From NCBI RefSeq assembly GCF_900149695.1, contig NZ_LT703003.1, forward strand, positions 186,001 through 250,000: 64,000 nucleotides of DNA, in the 5' to 3' direction. This DNA is from Anderseniella sp. Alg231-50 (GTDB lineage Bacteria; Pseudomonadota; Alphaproteobacteria; Rhizobiales; Aestuariivirgaceae). The notes beneath the pieces are model-generated. The model searched no databases. It saw nothing but the letters and a program-made list of their open reading frames with translations, and was not told the DNA's origin. The position numbers and the translations under genes were made by a program. Position 1 is the stretch's first letter, and each line of letters begins with the position of its first letter. This document shows, one piece after another, positions 26,715 through 35,910 of this stretch.

Positions 26715-27221
26715 CTAAAGTTCCACCTCGCGAATACGCGCAATGTCCTTGAAGAATTCCGAAATCGCCTGCAGCAGCATCAACAATATGCCGATACACA
26801 TCACCGACTTGATCGGCCACATATAGGGTCGCCAGATGGTCCGGCTGCGTTCCCAGTATTCGATGGAGTAAGCCGTGCTTTCAATCGCACCGTAGAGCAG
26901 GACGCCGAGATAGGTCATCAGGCACAAAACGGTTATGGCGTCGAACCACGCTTTCTTCTTTACCGACCATTCGCCGTAAAACAGGTCCATGCGGACATTG
27001 GAGCCGAGCTGGATCGAATACGGGCCGCCCAGGATATAGTAGGTGACCATGGCAAACTGGGCCATCTCAAGCGTCCACAGCGATGGCCAGCCTGTGGCTT
27101 TCGAGACAGACGACCACAACAGGATGGAGATCATCACGAAGATGAAATACATGATGATCCGTCCCAGGCGCCGGTTCACTTCGTCGACAATGCGGACATA
27201 TGACCTGACGAAATCCGGCAT
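26715..27221 (-). CDS. TRAP transporter small permease, DctQ type
   Basis: This 168-residue protein has four membrane segments (IIMYFIFVMISILLW, FAMVTYYILGGPYSI, ITVLCLMTYLGVLLYGAI, VMCIGILLMLLQAI). It pairs with the large permease. Its ATG at 27221 overlaps the TGA of the upstream amidohydrolase gene (TGATG), and GGAGG precedes it. This ties expression of the transporter to that enzyme and supports a common pathway. Confidence 0.92.
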   Translation of the reverse strand: MPDFVRSYVRIVDEVNRRLGRIIMYFIFVMISILLWSSVSKATGWPSLWTLEMAQFAMVTYYILGGPYSIQLGSNVRMDLFYGEWSVKKKAWFDAITVLCLMTYLGVLLYGAIESTAYSIEYWERSRTIWRPYMWPIKSVMCIGILLMLLQAISEFFKDIARIREVEL

Positions 27222-28015
27222 CAGGCCTCCTCGCCGGGTATGGCTACACCCAGTTCTCTTAAACCGGAGATGATCCAACCGGACAATGTGGCTGCCATGG
27301 CGTCCTGCTCACGGGGCGTGGTTATCAGGTCATTCCTGATCTCGATCATGACATTGTGCAACCCGGCGCGGACAGCATTTTCCCGCAATGTATGGGTCAC
27401 ACCGTCTTCGGGACCATAAGGTTCGTTGCGGCGCACATCCAGAGACGTGTGCCAATGGGTATTCATCAGCATGGCATCTGCCAGGCGGGTATCGGTATCA
27501 TGCAGGATACCCAGCTGGACGTCACGGGCCTTGCCATTGTAGGTGGGCGTGAAGCTGTGAATGGTTACGATAATGCAAGGGTCGTTTGCTGCCGCGATGA
27601 CGCTCGCCAGGCTTGCCCGGAACGGCTCGTACACCAGCGCTATCCGTGTATCACGCTCCGCCTGGCCCAGGTTCCGGTTGCCGGGAACATCAAAAATCTC
27701 GCTTCTTGAAGGGACTGCGCCTTCGGCGTCCGGCGGGCGATTGCAGTCATAAACCAGCCGGGAGACCTGGCTTGCGACCAGAACCGCATCAAGCTTGTTG
27801 CTGATGCCTTCGGCGACCACCATTGCACCGGGGTCCCAGGCGATATGGCTCTTTGCGCCTTCCGCATCCAGGCCCAGAGCGTTCAGTTCAGGCGGAATGA
27901 AGCAAGAGGCGTGCTCGCACACGACGATGACCGGAGAGACGCCGTCGCGATTGACCACAAGCGGAGCAGGCGCCGTAAATGCGCCTTCAAAAGCCTGCAT
28001 TGCCGCGTGTGTCAA
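27221..28015 (-). CDS. N-formylglutamate amidohydrolase family enzyme
   Basis: This 264-residue metal-dependent hydrolase is of the FGase family, whose best-known member cleaves N-formyl-glutamate to glutamate and formate. The family metal-site regions are visible as VVCEHASCFIPPEL, IHSFTPTYNGK and MIEIRNDLI. No histidine-degradation genes are nearby, so the histidine route is unlikely. As the first gene of the TRAP/gamma-glutamyl-ligase operon, it may release glutamate from a gamma-glutamyl product. That reaction is not established for this family and is inferred from context. Confidence 0.88.
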   Translation of the reverse strand: MTHAAMQAFEGAFTAPAPLVVNRDGVSPVIVVCEHASCFIPPELNALGLDAEGAKSHIAWDPGAMVVAEGISNKLDAVLVASQVSRLVYDCNRPPDAEGAVPSRSEIFDVPGNRNLGQAERDTRIALVYEPFRASLASVIAAANDPCIIVTIHSFTPTYNGKARDVQLGILHDTDTRLADAMLMNTHWHTSLDVRRNEPYGPEDGVTHTLRENAVRAGLHNVMIEIRNDLITTPREQDAMAATLSGWIISGLRELGVAIPGEEA

Positions 28016-28053
28016 ATCACACCCCTCCCAAACTGAAAAAATTTTTACATACC

Positions 28054-28068
28054 TGACAGCTTTGTCAA
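28054..28068 (-). promoter_or_regulatory. Promoter and operator candidate for the catabolic operon
   Basis: TTGACA on the minus strand (28068-28063) is a good -35 box and is followed by an AT-rich region suitable for a -10. It overlaps an inverted repeat TGACA-GCTT-TGTCA at 28054-28067. A second symmetric element, GAAAATATTTC, is at 28079-28089. Both lie between the divergent amidohydrolase and RpiR genes and are likely RpiR binding sites. Confidence 0.4.
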
Positions 28069-28139
28069 CAGAATTTCTGAAAATATTTCTTCTAAAGAGG
28101 ATTGCTTGTGTTTAGGTTTTCAAAACCGGAGGTCGGGAT

Positions 28140-29012
28140 TTGGTCCAAAAATCGGTAAGCGTTACAGATCTGCTGACAGAAAAGTTTGACAGCCTTACCC
28201 GTGCAGAACGGCAACTGGCCAGTTCACTGCAGGAAAACTATCCGGTTTCGGGGCTTGGCAGCATCACCAATGTGGCCAGCAAGGCCGGCGTTTCAGCCCC
28301 GACGGTTGCCCGGCTGGTACAGAAGCTGGGCTTTGCCGGATTCGCAGAGTTCCAGGCCAGCCTGCGCGACGAGCTGGAAGCGCGCATTTCCAACCCGATT
28401 GCCAAGCACGACAGCTGGGCCGGCAAGGCACCGACCGAACACATTCTCAACCGGTTTACAGATGCCGTGCTGGACAATATCCGCCAGTCACTGGCCCAGA
28501 TCGATCATCAGGCCTTTGACCGGACCTGCGACCTGCTCGCCGACACTGACCGGCATCTGTTCATCGCCGGTGGCCGCATTACCCGGATGATGGCCGACTA
28601 CTTTTTCCTGCACATGCAGGTCATTCGCCCGGATGTCACAAACATACAGTCGATCTCAAACGCCTGGCCGCACTATCTGCTCGACATGAAACAGGGCGAT
28701 GTGCTGGCGCTGTTTGACATTCGCCGCTATGAAAATTCAACCCTGCGCCTTGCCGAGATGGCGAAGGAACGCGGCGCGCACATCATCCTGTTCACCGATC
28801 AGTGGCGCTCGCCGGTCGACAAGATCGCCGACCACAGCTTTGGCGTGCATGTCGAGGTGCCGTCGGCGTGGGATTCATCCGCCGCAACCCTGCTGCTGAT
28901 CGAGACCATGATCGCGTCCATTGAAACCCGCACCTGGAGTGACACGAAGCAACGCATGCAGACGCTGGAGGAGATGTTTGACCGCACCCGCTTTTTCCGG
29001 AAGTTCAAATAA
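28140..29012 (+). CDS. MurR/RpiR-family transcriptional regulator
   Basis: This 290-residue regulator has an N-terminal HTH_6 domain (LTRAERQLASSLQENYP, then VASKAGVSAPTVARLVQKLGF) and a C-terminal SIS domain (HLFIAGGRITRMMADYF and GDVLALFDIRRYENST) that usually binds a phosphosugar or related effector. The start is TTG at 28140, backed by GGAGG 7 bases upstream; no ATG fits. It is divergent from the amidohydrolase-TRAP-ligase-ALDH-ADH operon and probably controls it. Confidence 0.92.
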   Translation: MVQKSVSVTDLLTEKFDSLTRAERQLASSLQENYPVSGLGSITNVASKAGVSAPTVARLVQKLGFAGFAEFQASLRDELEARISNPIAKHDSWAGKAPTEHILNRFTDAVLDNIRQSLAQIDHQAFDRTCDLLADTDRHLFIAGGRITRMMADYFFLHMQVIRPDVTNIQSISNAWPHYLLDMKQGDVLALFDIRRYENSTLRLAEMAKERGAHIILFTDQWRSPVDKIADHSFGVHVEVPSAWDSSAATLLLIETMIASIETRTWSDTKQRMQTLEEMFDRTRFFRKFK

Positions 29013-29109
29013 CCACTTCCTTTGGTATAACTCACGCAAAGGTTATCCCACTATGCGGAAGCGATTTGACTTTTGCCGAGGAAGCGGGCACATGTTGTCG
29101 CACTTTCGT

Positions 29110-29300
29110 ACCACCCTGCGGGAGAGACCGGACTGAAAAGCCCGGCGCCGAAGGAGCAACCGCCCCGGAAACTCTCAGGCAAAAGGACCGCAGGGACGGC
29201 ACATCTCTGGAGAGCAGTGGCGCAAATGCCACTCACCGAAGGGCGTAAGCTGGCCACCACAAAGCCAGTGAAATCTCTCAGGTCACGGACAGAGGGGGCA
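29110..29300 (+). ncRNA. Tandem glycine riboswitch
   Basis: Two glycine aptamers lie in series. The first (about 29112-29196) contains GGGAGAGACCGG, the GCGCCGAAGGAGCAA turn and AACTCTCAGGCAAAAGGAC. The second (about 29197-29300) contains CTCTGGAGAGC, CACCGAAGGG and AATCTCTCAGGTCACGGACAGAGGG. These are the standard conserved stretches. It ends about 65 bases before gcvT. Glycine binding turns on the glycine cleavage genes in relatives. Confidence 0.95.
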
Positions 29301-29365
29301 TATGTGAGCGACAATGGATGTCGTTACGCATATGCAACCTTTAAGAGCGAGCCGGGAGATGGAAA

Positions 29366-30502
29366 TTGTCTGAAAACAACACACCACAAGACCTGAAAAC
29401 CACACCGCTGACACCGGAGCATGAAGCTTTAGGTGCGCGCATGGTGCCGTTTGCAGGCTACCTGATGCCGGTCCAATATCCGTCAGGCATCCTCACCGAA
29501 CACACTCACACCCGCGACAAGGCCGGCCTGTTTGATGTCTCGCACATGGGACAGGCGTGGCTCAAAGGCCCCGACCACGAAACCACGGCTGCGGCACTCG
29601 AAACACTGGTGCCTGCCGATATCGTGTCACTTGAGCCAGGCCAGCAGCGCTACACGCAACTGCTGAATGACGACGGCGGCATCATCGATGATTTGATGGT
29701 GGCTCGCTCTGCCCTGCCCGACACCGAAGGCCGCCTGTACCTGGTGGTCAACGCATCGCGCAAGGCAATCGACTTTGCCCACCTCAAATCCCGCCTGCCA
29801 GACAGCGTGACAGTTGAAGAACTGCCGCAATGGGCGCTGCTGGCATTGCAGGGGCCCAGAGCCGAAGCAGCCCTTGAAACAATTGTGCCGGGCGTGGCCG
29901 CACTTCAGTTCATGCAGGGCGCACCGTTCGAGTTTGGCGGGTCGGCCATTTATGTCACCCGGTCAGGCTACACCGGCGAAGACGGCTATGAGATCACCGT
30001 GCGCAACGAAACAGTACAAGGTCTGTGGCGTGCCCTGCTGGCACACCCGGATGTGCTGCCGATCGGCCTTGGTGCGCGCGATTCGCTGCGCCTGGAAGCC
30101 GGGCTGTCGCTGTATGGCCACGAGCTTGACGACACCGTTTCACCGGTTGAGGCGGGCCTTTTGTGGTCTATCCAGAAACATCGCCGCACTGAAGGCGGGT
30201 TTCCCGGCGCTGCCCGCATCCAGCGCGAAATCGCCGACGGCGCGTCGCGACGGATCGCCGGCATCAAGCCGGAAGGCCGTGCACCGGCGCGTGAAGGCAC
30301 CGTTATCATGTCGGACGGCAAGGAAGTCGGCGTGATCACATCAGGCGGCTTCGGCCCCTCGGCCGGCGGGCCTGTCGCGCTGGGGTTCGTCCCGCCCGCA
30401 CTCGCCAAGGCCGGTCAATCCCTTGAACTCATGGTGCGTGGCAAGGCGTTGCCGGCACAGGTCATCAAACTGCCCTTCGTGGCCAAATCATTCAAACGAT
30501 AA
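29366..30502 (+). CDS. gcvT: Aminomethyltransferase, glycine cleavage T protein
   Basis: This 378-residue T protein moves the methylene group from the aminomethyl-lipoyl H protein to tetrahydrofolate. It shows [25 protein letters not shown], the folate-site [10 protein letters not shown], and [16 protein letters not shown]. The start is TTG 29366 with GGGAG 7 bases upstream; the next in-frame ATG would remove the N-terminus. It is the first gene of gcvT-gcvH-gcvP under the glycine riboswitch. Confidence 0.96.
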   Translation: MSENNTPQDLKTTPLTPEHEALGARMVPFAGYLMPVQYPSGILTEHTHTRDKAGLFDVSHMGQAWLKGPDHETTAAALETLVPADIVSLEPGQQRYTQLLNDDGGIIDDLMVARSALPDTEGRLYLVVNASRKAIDFAHLKSRLPDSVTVEELPQWALLALQGPRAEAALETIVPGVAALQFMQGAPFEFGGSAIYVTRSGYTGEDGYEITVRNETVQGLWRALLAHPDVLPIGLGARDSLRLEAGLSLYGHELDDTVSPVEAGLLWSIQKHRRTEGGFPGAARIQREIADGASRRIAGIKPEGRAPAREGTVIMSDGKEVGVITSGGFGPSAGGPVALGFVPPALAKAGQSLELMVRGKALPAQVIKLPFVAKSFKR

Positions 30503-30530
30503 ACAAACTGCAATCTGGAGGAATACGAAA

Positions 30531-30908
30531 ATGAGCGACGTAAAATATTCAAAAGAGCATGAGTGGATCAGCGTTGACGGCGACGTTGCAACCATCGGCA
30601 TCACCCAGCACGCCGCAGAACAGCTCGGTGACCTGGTGTTTGTCGAACTGCCCGCCATCGGCAAGACGGTTGCACCCGGTGACGAGGCTGCTGTCGTGGA
30701 AAGCGTCAAGGCCGCCAGCGAGGTCTATGCACCCCTGTCCGGCGAAGTCGTCGAAGTGAACTCAATGCTTGAAGGCGAGCCGGGCAAGGTCAATGAGGCG
30801 CCTGAAGGCGAAGGCTGGTTTCTCAAGCTCAAGCTGTCGTCACCGTCGGAACTGGACGGCCTGATGGATGAAGCCGGCTACAAGGCGTTCGTCGAAGAAC
30901 AGGGCTGA
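30531..30908 (+). CDS. gcvH: Glycine cleavage system H protein
   Basis: This 125-residue lipoyl carrier of the glycine cleavage complex has the lipoylation lysine in VESVKAASE (Lys60), preceded by [17 protein letters not shown]. It shuttles the aminomethyl intermediate between the P, T and L proteins. The ATG has GGAGG upstream. It lies 28 bases after gcvT and 55 bases before gcvP. The L protein is not encoded in the window, as usual, since it is shared with other complexes. Confidence 0.97.
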   Translation: MSDVKYSKEHEWISVDGDVATIGITQHAAEQLGDLVFVELPAIGKTVAPGDEAAVVESVKAASEVYAPLSGEVVEVNSMLEGEPGKVNEAPEGEGWFLKLKLSSPSELDGLMDEAGYKAFVEEQG

Positions 30909-30963
30909 TATCCCGGATCGAGCCTCTACCAACCCACCATCGAAAATATGGAATGTCCTGAAA

Positions 30964-33870
30964 ATGGCTGATAAACGCACTCTCCTTACCGACCTGCAGG
31001 CTGGCGCAAATTTCATTCCCCGCCACATCGGTCCGCAAGACGATGAAATGACCGATATGCTGAAGGCTGTTGGCGCGACCACGCTGCAGGACCTTACCGA
31101 GAAGGTGGTGCCGAAAAACATCCGTGCCGAAAAACCTCTGGACCTTCCTGTGCCACTGTCTGAGCGCAATGCACTGTCGGACCTGCGCAAGGTGGCCGGG
31201 CGCAACCAGATTTTCACGTCGATGATCGGCATGGGATACTATGGCTGCGTTACGCCGAAGGTCATCCTGCGCAACATCCTGGAAAACCCCGGCTGGTACA
31301 CCGCCTACACGCCGTACCAGGCCGAGGTCAGCCAGGGCAGGCTTGAGGCACTCTTAAACTTCCAGCAGATGGTGTGCGACTTTACCGGTCTGGAACTGGC
31401 CAGTGCATCGCTGCTCGATGAGGGCACAGCAGCAGCAGAAGCCATGGCCATGGCGCACCGGGTATCAAAGACCGGGCGCGATGTGTTCTTCGTTGACCAG
31501 GACACCCATCCGCAAACCGTCGCCGTGCTGGAAACCCGCGCCCGCGGCTTCGGCTTCGAACTGGTGCTGGGTGATCCGGCAACCGACCTCGATGCCAGCA
31601 AGGTGTTCGCCGCGCTATTGTCGTATCCCGGCTCCAGCGGCCAGGCGCGTGACTACCGCAAGGAAATCGCCAGCCTGAAGGCGGAAGGCGCCCTGTCGAT
31701 CATGGCGACAGACCTCCTGGCGCTGGCCATGCTGACGTCACCCGGCGAACTGGGGGCAGATGTTGCACTGGGCTCGGCCCAGCGCTTTGGCGTGCCGATG
31801 GGATATGGCGGCCCGCATGCCGCATTCTTCGCCACCCGTGACGAGTTCAAGCGCGCCATCCCGGGCCGGGTCATTGGTGTGTCCGTCGATGCCGAAGGAC
31901 GCCCGGCGCTGCGCATGGCCCTGCAGACCCGCGAACAACACATCCGCCGTGAAAAGGCCAACTCCAACATCTGCACCGCGCAGGTTCTGCTGGCTGTGAT
32001 TGCCGGCATGTTCGCCGTCTATCAGGGCCCGACCGGCATTGCGAAAATGGCGGCACGGGCGCACCGGTTTGCCGAGATCACTGCCCATGCGCTGAAGAAA
32101 TGGGGCTATGAGGTCACCACGGATGCATTCTTTGACACCATCACCGTGCGGGCACCGGCGCGGGCCTATGCACTGGTTGCCAAGGCGCGTGAACAACGCA
32201 TCAACCTGCGTCATGTGGATGCCGATCACATCGGCATCTCGTTTGATGAAACGACACGCCGGTCAGAAGTAGAACGGCTGCTTGGCTGTTTCAAGACCAA
32301 AGGGCTGGCCGACTGGCCGATGAACACCATCGATGAAGAGCTGACAGAGTGTATCCCGGCGGAACTGGCCCGGCAGTCGGATTACCTCACTCACCCGGTG
32401 TTCTCCATGCACCGGTCGGAAACCAAAATGCTGCGCTACCTGCGGCAGTTGCAGGCCAAGGACATCGCGCTTGACCGGTCGATGATCCCGCTCGGGTCGT
32501 GCACCATGAAACTCAACGCAACCACTGAAATGATCCCGGTGACATGGCCGACGTTTTCCAACATGCACCCGTTTGTGCCGCTGGAGCAGGCGCAAGGATA
32601 CCAGCAACTGTTTGAAGAGCTTGAAAGCTGGCTGTGCGAAATCACCGGTTTTGATGCGGTTTCGCTGCAGCCCAATGCCGGCAGCCAGGGCGAGTATGCC
32701 GGCCTGATGACCATCCGCGCCTACCACGCATCGAACGACCAGAGCCAGCGCGATATCTGCCTGATCCCGTCATCGGCGCACGGCACCAACCCGGCGTCCG
32801 CCGTCATGGCGGGCCTGAAGGTCGTGGTGGTGAAGTGTGATGACGAGGGCAATGTCGACGTTGACGACCTGAAAGCCAAGGCGGACGCCCACAAGGAAAA
32901 CCTGGCGGCGCTGATGATCACCTACCCGTCCACGCACGGGGTGTTTGAAGAAGCCATCAAGGACATCTGCGCCACTATCCATGACCATGGCGGACAGGTT
33001 TATCTCGACGGGGCAAACCTCAACGCGCTTGTCGGGGTGGTGCGTCCGGCCGAGGTTGGCGCCGATGTCTGCCACATGAACCTGCACAAGACGTTCTGCA
33101 TTCCCCATGGTGGTGGCGGTCCCGGCGTCGGGCCCATTGGTGTGCGTTCACACCTGGCCCGGTTCCTGCCCGGCCATGACGTGGTCTCCGGTGTCAATCC
33201 GGCCAGCCACGGCAGGCCGACCATCGGCCAGATTTCAGCTGCACCGTGGGGCTCGGCTTCCATCCTGCCGATCTCATGGGCCTATATCGCCATGATGGGC
33301 ACGGAAGGCCTGACCCGTGCGACACAGGTCGCCATCCTCAACGCCAACTACATGGCCAATCGCCTGAAAGATCACTATCCGATCGTCTATACGGGACCGG
33401 GTGGCTATGTGGCGCATGAGTGCATTATCGATATGCGCGATGTGAAGGACGAGACCGGCATCGGCGTGGAAGACGTCGCCAAGCGGCTGGCCGACTATGG
33501 CTTCCATGCACCTACAATGAGCTGGCCGGTGCCGGAAACCCTGATGATCGAACCGACCGAGTCCGAAGGCAAGGCGGAGCTCGACCGGTTTTGTGACGCG
33601 ATGATTTCCATCCGGGCCGAGATTGCCGAAGTCGAGACGGGCAAGGCGGACAAGACCAACAATATCCTGCGCAATGCGCCGCACACCCATCATGCCCTGT
33701 TGCAGGACTGGGACCGGCCCTATTCACGCGAGCAGGCCTACTTCCCGCTGCCGTCGCAGCGCGACGACAAGTTCTGGCCGCCGGTGGCGCGCGTCGACAA
33801 TGTCTATGGCGACCGCAACCTGGTCTGCGCCTGCCCGCCGCTGGAGGATTATATGGAGGCGGCCGAGTAG
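30964..33870 (+). CDS. gcvP: Glycine dehydrogenase (decarboxylating), P protein
   Basis: This is the PLP-dependent decarboxylase of glycine cleavage, in the single-chain form (968 residues). It begins [11 protein letters not shown], then [17 protein letters not shown]. The PLP lysine lies in [19 protein letters not shown] (about residue 709). The two halves are the usual tandem pseudo-subunits. ATG 30964 is chosen because the conserved N-terminus begins there; an open frame upstream carries no conserved sequence. Confidence 0.97.
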   Translation: MADKRTLLTDLQAGANFIPRHIGPQDDEMTDMLKAVGATTLQDLTEKVVPKNIRAEKPLDLPVPLSERNALSDLRKVAGRNQIFTSMIGMGYYGCVTPKVILRNILENPGWYTAYTPYQAEVSQGRLEALLNFQQMVCDFTGLELASASLLDEGTAAAEAMAMAHRVSKTGRDVFFVDQDTHPQTVAVLETRARGFGFELVLGDPATDLDASKVFAALLSYPGSSGQARDYRKEIASLKAEGALSIMATDLLALAMLTSPGELGADVALGSAQRFGVPMGYGGPHAAFFATRDEFKRAIPGRVIGVSVDAEGRPALRMALQTREQHIRREKANSNICTAQVLLAVIAGMFAVYQGPTGIAKMAARAHRFAEITAHALKKWGYEVTTDAFFDTITVRAPARAYALVAKAREQRINLRHVDADHIGISFDETTRRSEVERLLGCFKTKGLADWPMNTIDEELTECIPAELARQSDYLTHPVFSMHRSETKMLRYLRQLQAKDIALDRSMIPLGSCTMKLNATTEMIPVTWPTFSNMHPFVPLEQAQGYQQLFEELESWLCEITGFDAVSLQPNAGSQGEYAGLMTIRAYHASNDQSQRDICLIPSSAHGTNPASAVMAGLKVVVVKCDDEGNVDVDDLKAKADAHKENLAALMITYPSTHGVFEEAIKDICATIHDHGGQVYLDGANLNALVGVVRPAEVGADVCHMNLHKTFCIPHGGGGPGVGPIGVRSHLARFLPGHDVVSGVNPASHGRPTIGQISAAPWGSASILPISWAYIAMMGTEGLTRATQVAILNANYMANRLKDHYPIVYTGPGGYVAHECIIDMRDVKDETGIGVEDVAKRLADYGFHAPTMSWPVPETLMIEPTESEGKAELDRFCDAMISIRAEIAEVETGKADKTNNILRNAPHTHHALLQDWDRPYSREQAYFPLPSQRDDKFWPPVARVDNVYGDRNLVCACPPLEDYMEAAE

Positions 33871-33926
33871 CGGAGGGAACCGTTCTCTGTCCGCAAAACG
33901 GGAACTGAAAATCAAAGATGACAGCG

Positions 33927-33960
33927 TCTAATTGGTGCATTGAGTAAACAGTCACCGTAA
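33927..33960 (-). repeat. Short intergenic repeat, copy A
   Basis: Read on the minus strand it starts TTACGGTGACTGTTTACT and continues CAATGCACCAATTAG. Two more copies lie at 35478 and 35911. It is inverted relative to copy B, so TACGGTGAC of both copies points toward the two orphan genes between them. Confidence 0.75.
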
Positions 33961-33977
33961 TTCTTGCAAGAGATGCG

Positions 33978-34011
33978 CCGCGCCTATTTCACTCCGGTGA
34001 AAAGGGCGCGG
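33978..34011. terminator. Hairpin between gcvP and the YcxB-like gene
   Basis: CCGCGCCTATTTCAC pairs with GTGAAAAGGGCGCGG around a TCCG tetraloop, giving a nearly unbroken stem of about 15 bp. It lies just after the stop of the minus-strand gene and 108 bases after gcvP, so it can serve both convergent transcripts. There is no T-run. Confidence 0.55.
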
Positions 34012-34018
34012 TGTCAGA

Positions 34019-34642
34019 TTAAGCCGAGTCTTCTGCAGGTTGTTGCAGCAGATTGTTTATTGAAGGGTCTGACAGACTGGCCTGGCGGGCATCATCACGA
34101 ATTTTGCTGAGCACAAAACCGGTCAAGGAACGGAATTCCGCCTCGTTGGCCAGTGTAGTGCGGGGCACATAGGTGACCGATCCGGAATAGATAATGCCCA
34201 GATTTTCCGGTGTTACAAAAAGCCGGTCAATCGCGCGGTAATCGATCCATGATCCGGACCTTTCACTGGTCCACCGCAGCTTGTCATCATCTGCCACGAA
34301 CACAAAACTGGGATGTGGCGCATGCTGCTCGAGCCAGTCAGTGCAGCGCTTTCGCGACCATTTCGACCAACGCAACAATATCAAGAACGAGACAGCTATG
34401 ACCGGGCCCACCGAAAGCCAGGGAGCAGCAGCATAGCCAACATAGCGGGATACGAAGTTTTGGAACGCGGCACTGAATATCAGGTCGCACACAACAACAT
34501 ATCCGAGAATCAAAACCATCAGGAACAGCCAGCGCCTGGGTTGGCTACGCCGTGGCAGGAGATATTTTGCCGCGTCGCGAGCCACCTGCAGCACCTCGCT
34601 GTGTTGCGGCGTGTACTCGGCACGAAAAGTTTCATTGTTCAT
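34019..34642 (-). CDS. YcxB-like membrane protein
   Basis: This is a 207-residue protein with two membrane segments in the first half (WLFLMVLILGYVVVCDLIFSA split near LILGYVVVC, and WLSVGPVIAVSFLILLRW). A C-terminal soluble beta-rich domain contains RWTSERSGSWIDYRAIDRL and NLGIIYSGSVTYVPRT, which matches YcxB-like C-terminal regions. The function is unknown. ATG 34642 has AAAGGGAAA upstream. It lies inside a segment bounded by inverted short repeats. Confidence 0.7.
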   Translation of the reverse strand: MNNETFRAEYTPQHSEVLQVARDAAKYLLPRRSQPRRWLFLMVLILGYVVVCDLIFSAAFQNFVSRYVGYAAAPWLSVGPVIAVSFLILLRWSKWSRKRCTDWLEQHAPHPSFVFVADDDKLRWTSERSGSWIDYRAIDRLFVTPENLGIIYSGSVTYVPRTTLANEAEFRSLTGFVLSKIRDDARQASLSDPSINNLLQQPAEDSA

Positions 34643-34745
34643 TTTTCTGTTTCCCTTTCGCCGGTCCTTTGGCTGCTCAATCGGATACGCCAAAATGGAA
34701 GGACTGCCGGACCTTGGGCCCGGCAATCCATTCAATCGTGGTCGG

Positions 34746-35294
34746 CTAATGGCAAGGCGTTGCCTTGTAGGTGCAAAGGGTCATCGTGCCATTGGAAACC
34801 AGCTTGCAGCTCTTGGACTTGCCTTTGGCATTTTTGTAGAAGCTGTACTTGATGCCATAGTGCTTGGCAGTCAGCTTTTCCCAGGTATTGCGTGCTGTTG
34901 CTTTTGCTTTTGCCGGGTTGGGATGTTTCCACTTTGCAACAATGCGGCCAGATACGCATGACTTGATATTGGCAAACGGTTTGGCAGAAGCCGTGCAGGT
35001 CCACAGTTTCTTGCCATTGCCCTGATGGAACTTGCTTTTACAGCTGGTGCCCTTTGCCTTGGCCCTGGACCAGTGGCTGAACTTCAGGCCATGCTTGATG
35101 GCAACCCGCTTTTCCCAGCGGCCAACAGCCGATGACTTGGCCTTTGCCTTCTTGTAGTAGCTCATGCCGTAAGCACCGATCATTGGCTTGAGCTTCTTTG
35201 CAGCAAAGGCATCACTGGAATCGGCAGTCATCATGAAGCCGCCAAAAGCTGCAGCAATCGAGAATGCGATAATTGTGTTGGTCAATTTTTTCAT
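34746..35294 (-). CDS. Secreted cationic protein with an internal duplication
   Basis: This 182-residue protein has a signal peptide (MKKLTNTIIAFSIAAAF, cleavage near AFA-A31) and a very Lys-rich mature part. Two copies of one unit are visible: residues about 50-104 (GRWEKRVAIKHGLKFSHW, then SRAKAKGTSCKS and WTCTASAKPF) and 129-181 (NTWEKLTAKHYGIKYSFY, then KNAKGKSKSCKL and LCTYKATPC). Each has a Cys pair about 11-15 residues apart, at 85/100 and 163/174, with further Cys at 113 and 181. These probably form disulfides. No family is recognised. Possible roles are periplasmic binding or a toxin-like activity; neither is shown. Confidence 0.75.
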   Translation of the reverse strand: MKKLTNTIIAFSIAAAFGGFMMTADSSDAFAAKKLKPMIGAYGMSYYKKAKAKSSAVGRWEKRVAIKHGLKFSHWSRAKAKGTSCKSKFHQGNGKKLWTCTASAKPFANIKSCVSGRIVAKWKHPNPAKAKATARNTWEKLTAKHYGIKYSFYKNAKGKSKSCKLVSNGTMTLCTYKATPCH

Positions 35295-35477
35295 CGTTCG
35301 GGTCCCATCGATTTCAATCGGTTTCAGTTGTTGCCCGGCAACCTGGCAAAGCCGGGCTGAAGGTCTCCTGAAGATGATATTCATCTTGGGTTCACCCACC
35401 ATCCAGGGCAGATGGCATGTAGACAGGCCCTGGGACCGCCACAGCGGCCCACTGACGGGCGTTCTGGCATTACTGGC

Positions 35478-35510
35478 TACGGTGACAGTTTACCAAATGC
35501 ACTAACTAGG
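35478..35510 (+). repeat. Short intergenic repeat, copy B
   Basis: TACGGTGACAGTTTACC is followed by AAATGCACTAACTAGG. It matches copy A (minus, 33927-33960) in inverted orientation and copy C (35911-35945) in direct orientation. All three share TACGGTGAC, T-TAC and AATGCAC. Confidence 0.75.
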
Positions 35511-35571
35511 TGATGATATCTTTAGGCTTAGGTCCGCGTTTTTCGAGGAGGGACGCTTTTGACCCAGCTGC

Positions 35572-35892
35572 CTATTGCGCCAATAGTAGACGCAATTGCT
35601 CAAGCATGAAGTGACGCGTAAGCGGTACTGCCAGCGCTACGAGCAGCACGGCGTGCAACACCGCAATCATTATCAGGTACGACCGGAACGGCTGTTTGCG
35701 GGTTTTGTGACGCAACCGCTGCTGGGCGATGAACGCGCCGGGTGTGCCGCCGACAAGCGCCAGCGTCAGCAGCGTGCCTTCGGAAATACGCCGACTTCCC
35801 TTGATCGCGCTGACCTTGTCCCACGCGAACAGGGCGAAGGTGACAAGATTGATGCCGGCGAGACACAGAATCAGCAAAGCCAGTTGGTCCAT
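35572..35892 (-). CDS. DUF1294 membrane protein
   Basis: This 106-residue protein has three hydrophobic segments. The DUF1294 signature is FALFAWDKVSAIKGSRRISE, then LVGGTPGAFIAQQRLRHKTRK. In some relatives this domain is fused to a cold-shock domain; here it stands alone. The function is unknown. It is bracketed by direct repeat copies B and C. Confidence 0.88.
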   Translation of the reverse strand: MDQLALLILCLAGINLVTFALFAWDKVSAIKGSRRISEGTLLTLALVGGTPGAFIAQQRLRHKTRKQPFRSYLIMIAVLHAVLLVALAVPLTRHFMLEQLRLLLAQ

Positions 35893-35910
35893 GGGACGAT
35901 CATGCAGCAG

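Noticed and set aside
27221-28015. Histidine-degradation HutG
   Set aside because: No hutU, hutH or hutI genes are near; the operon partners point to a different pathway, so only the family name is used.
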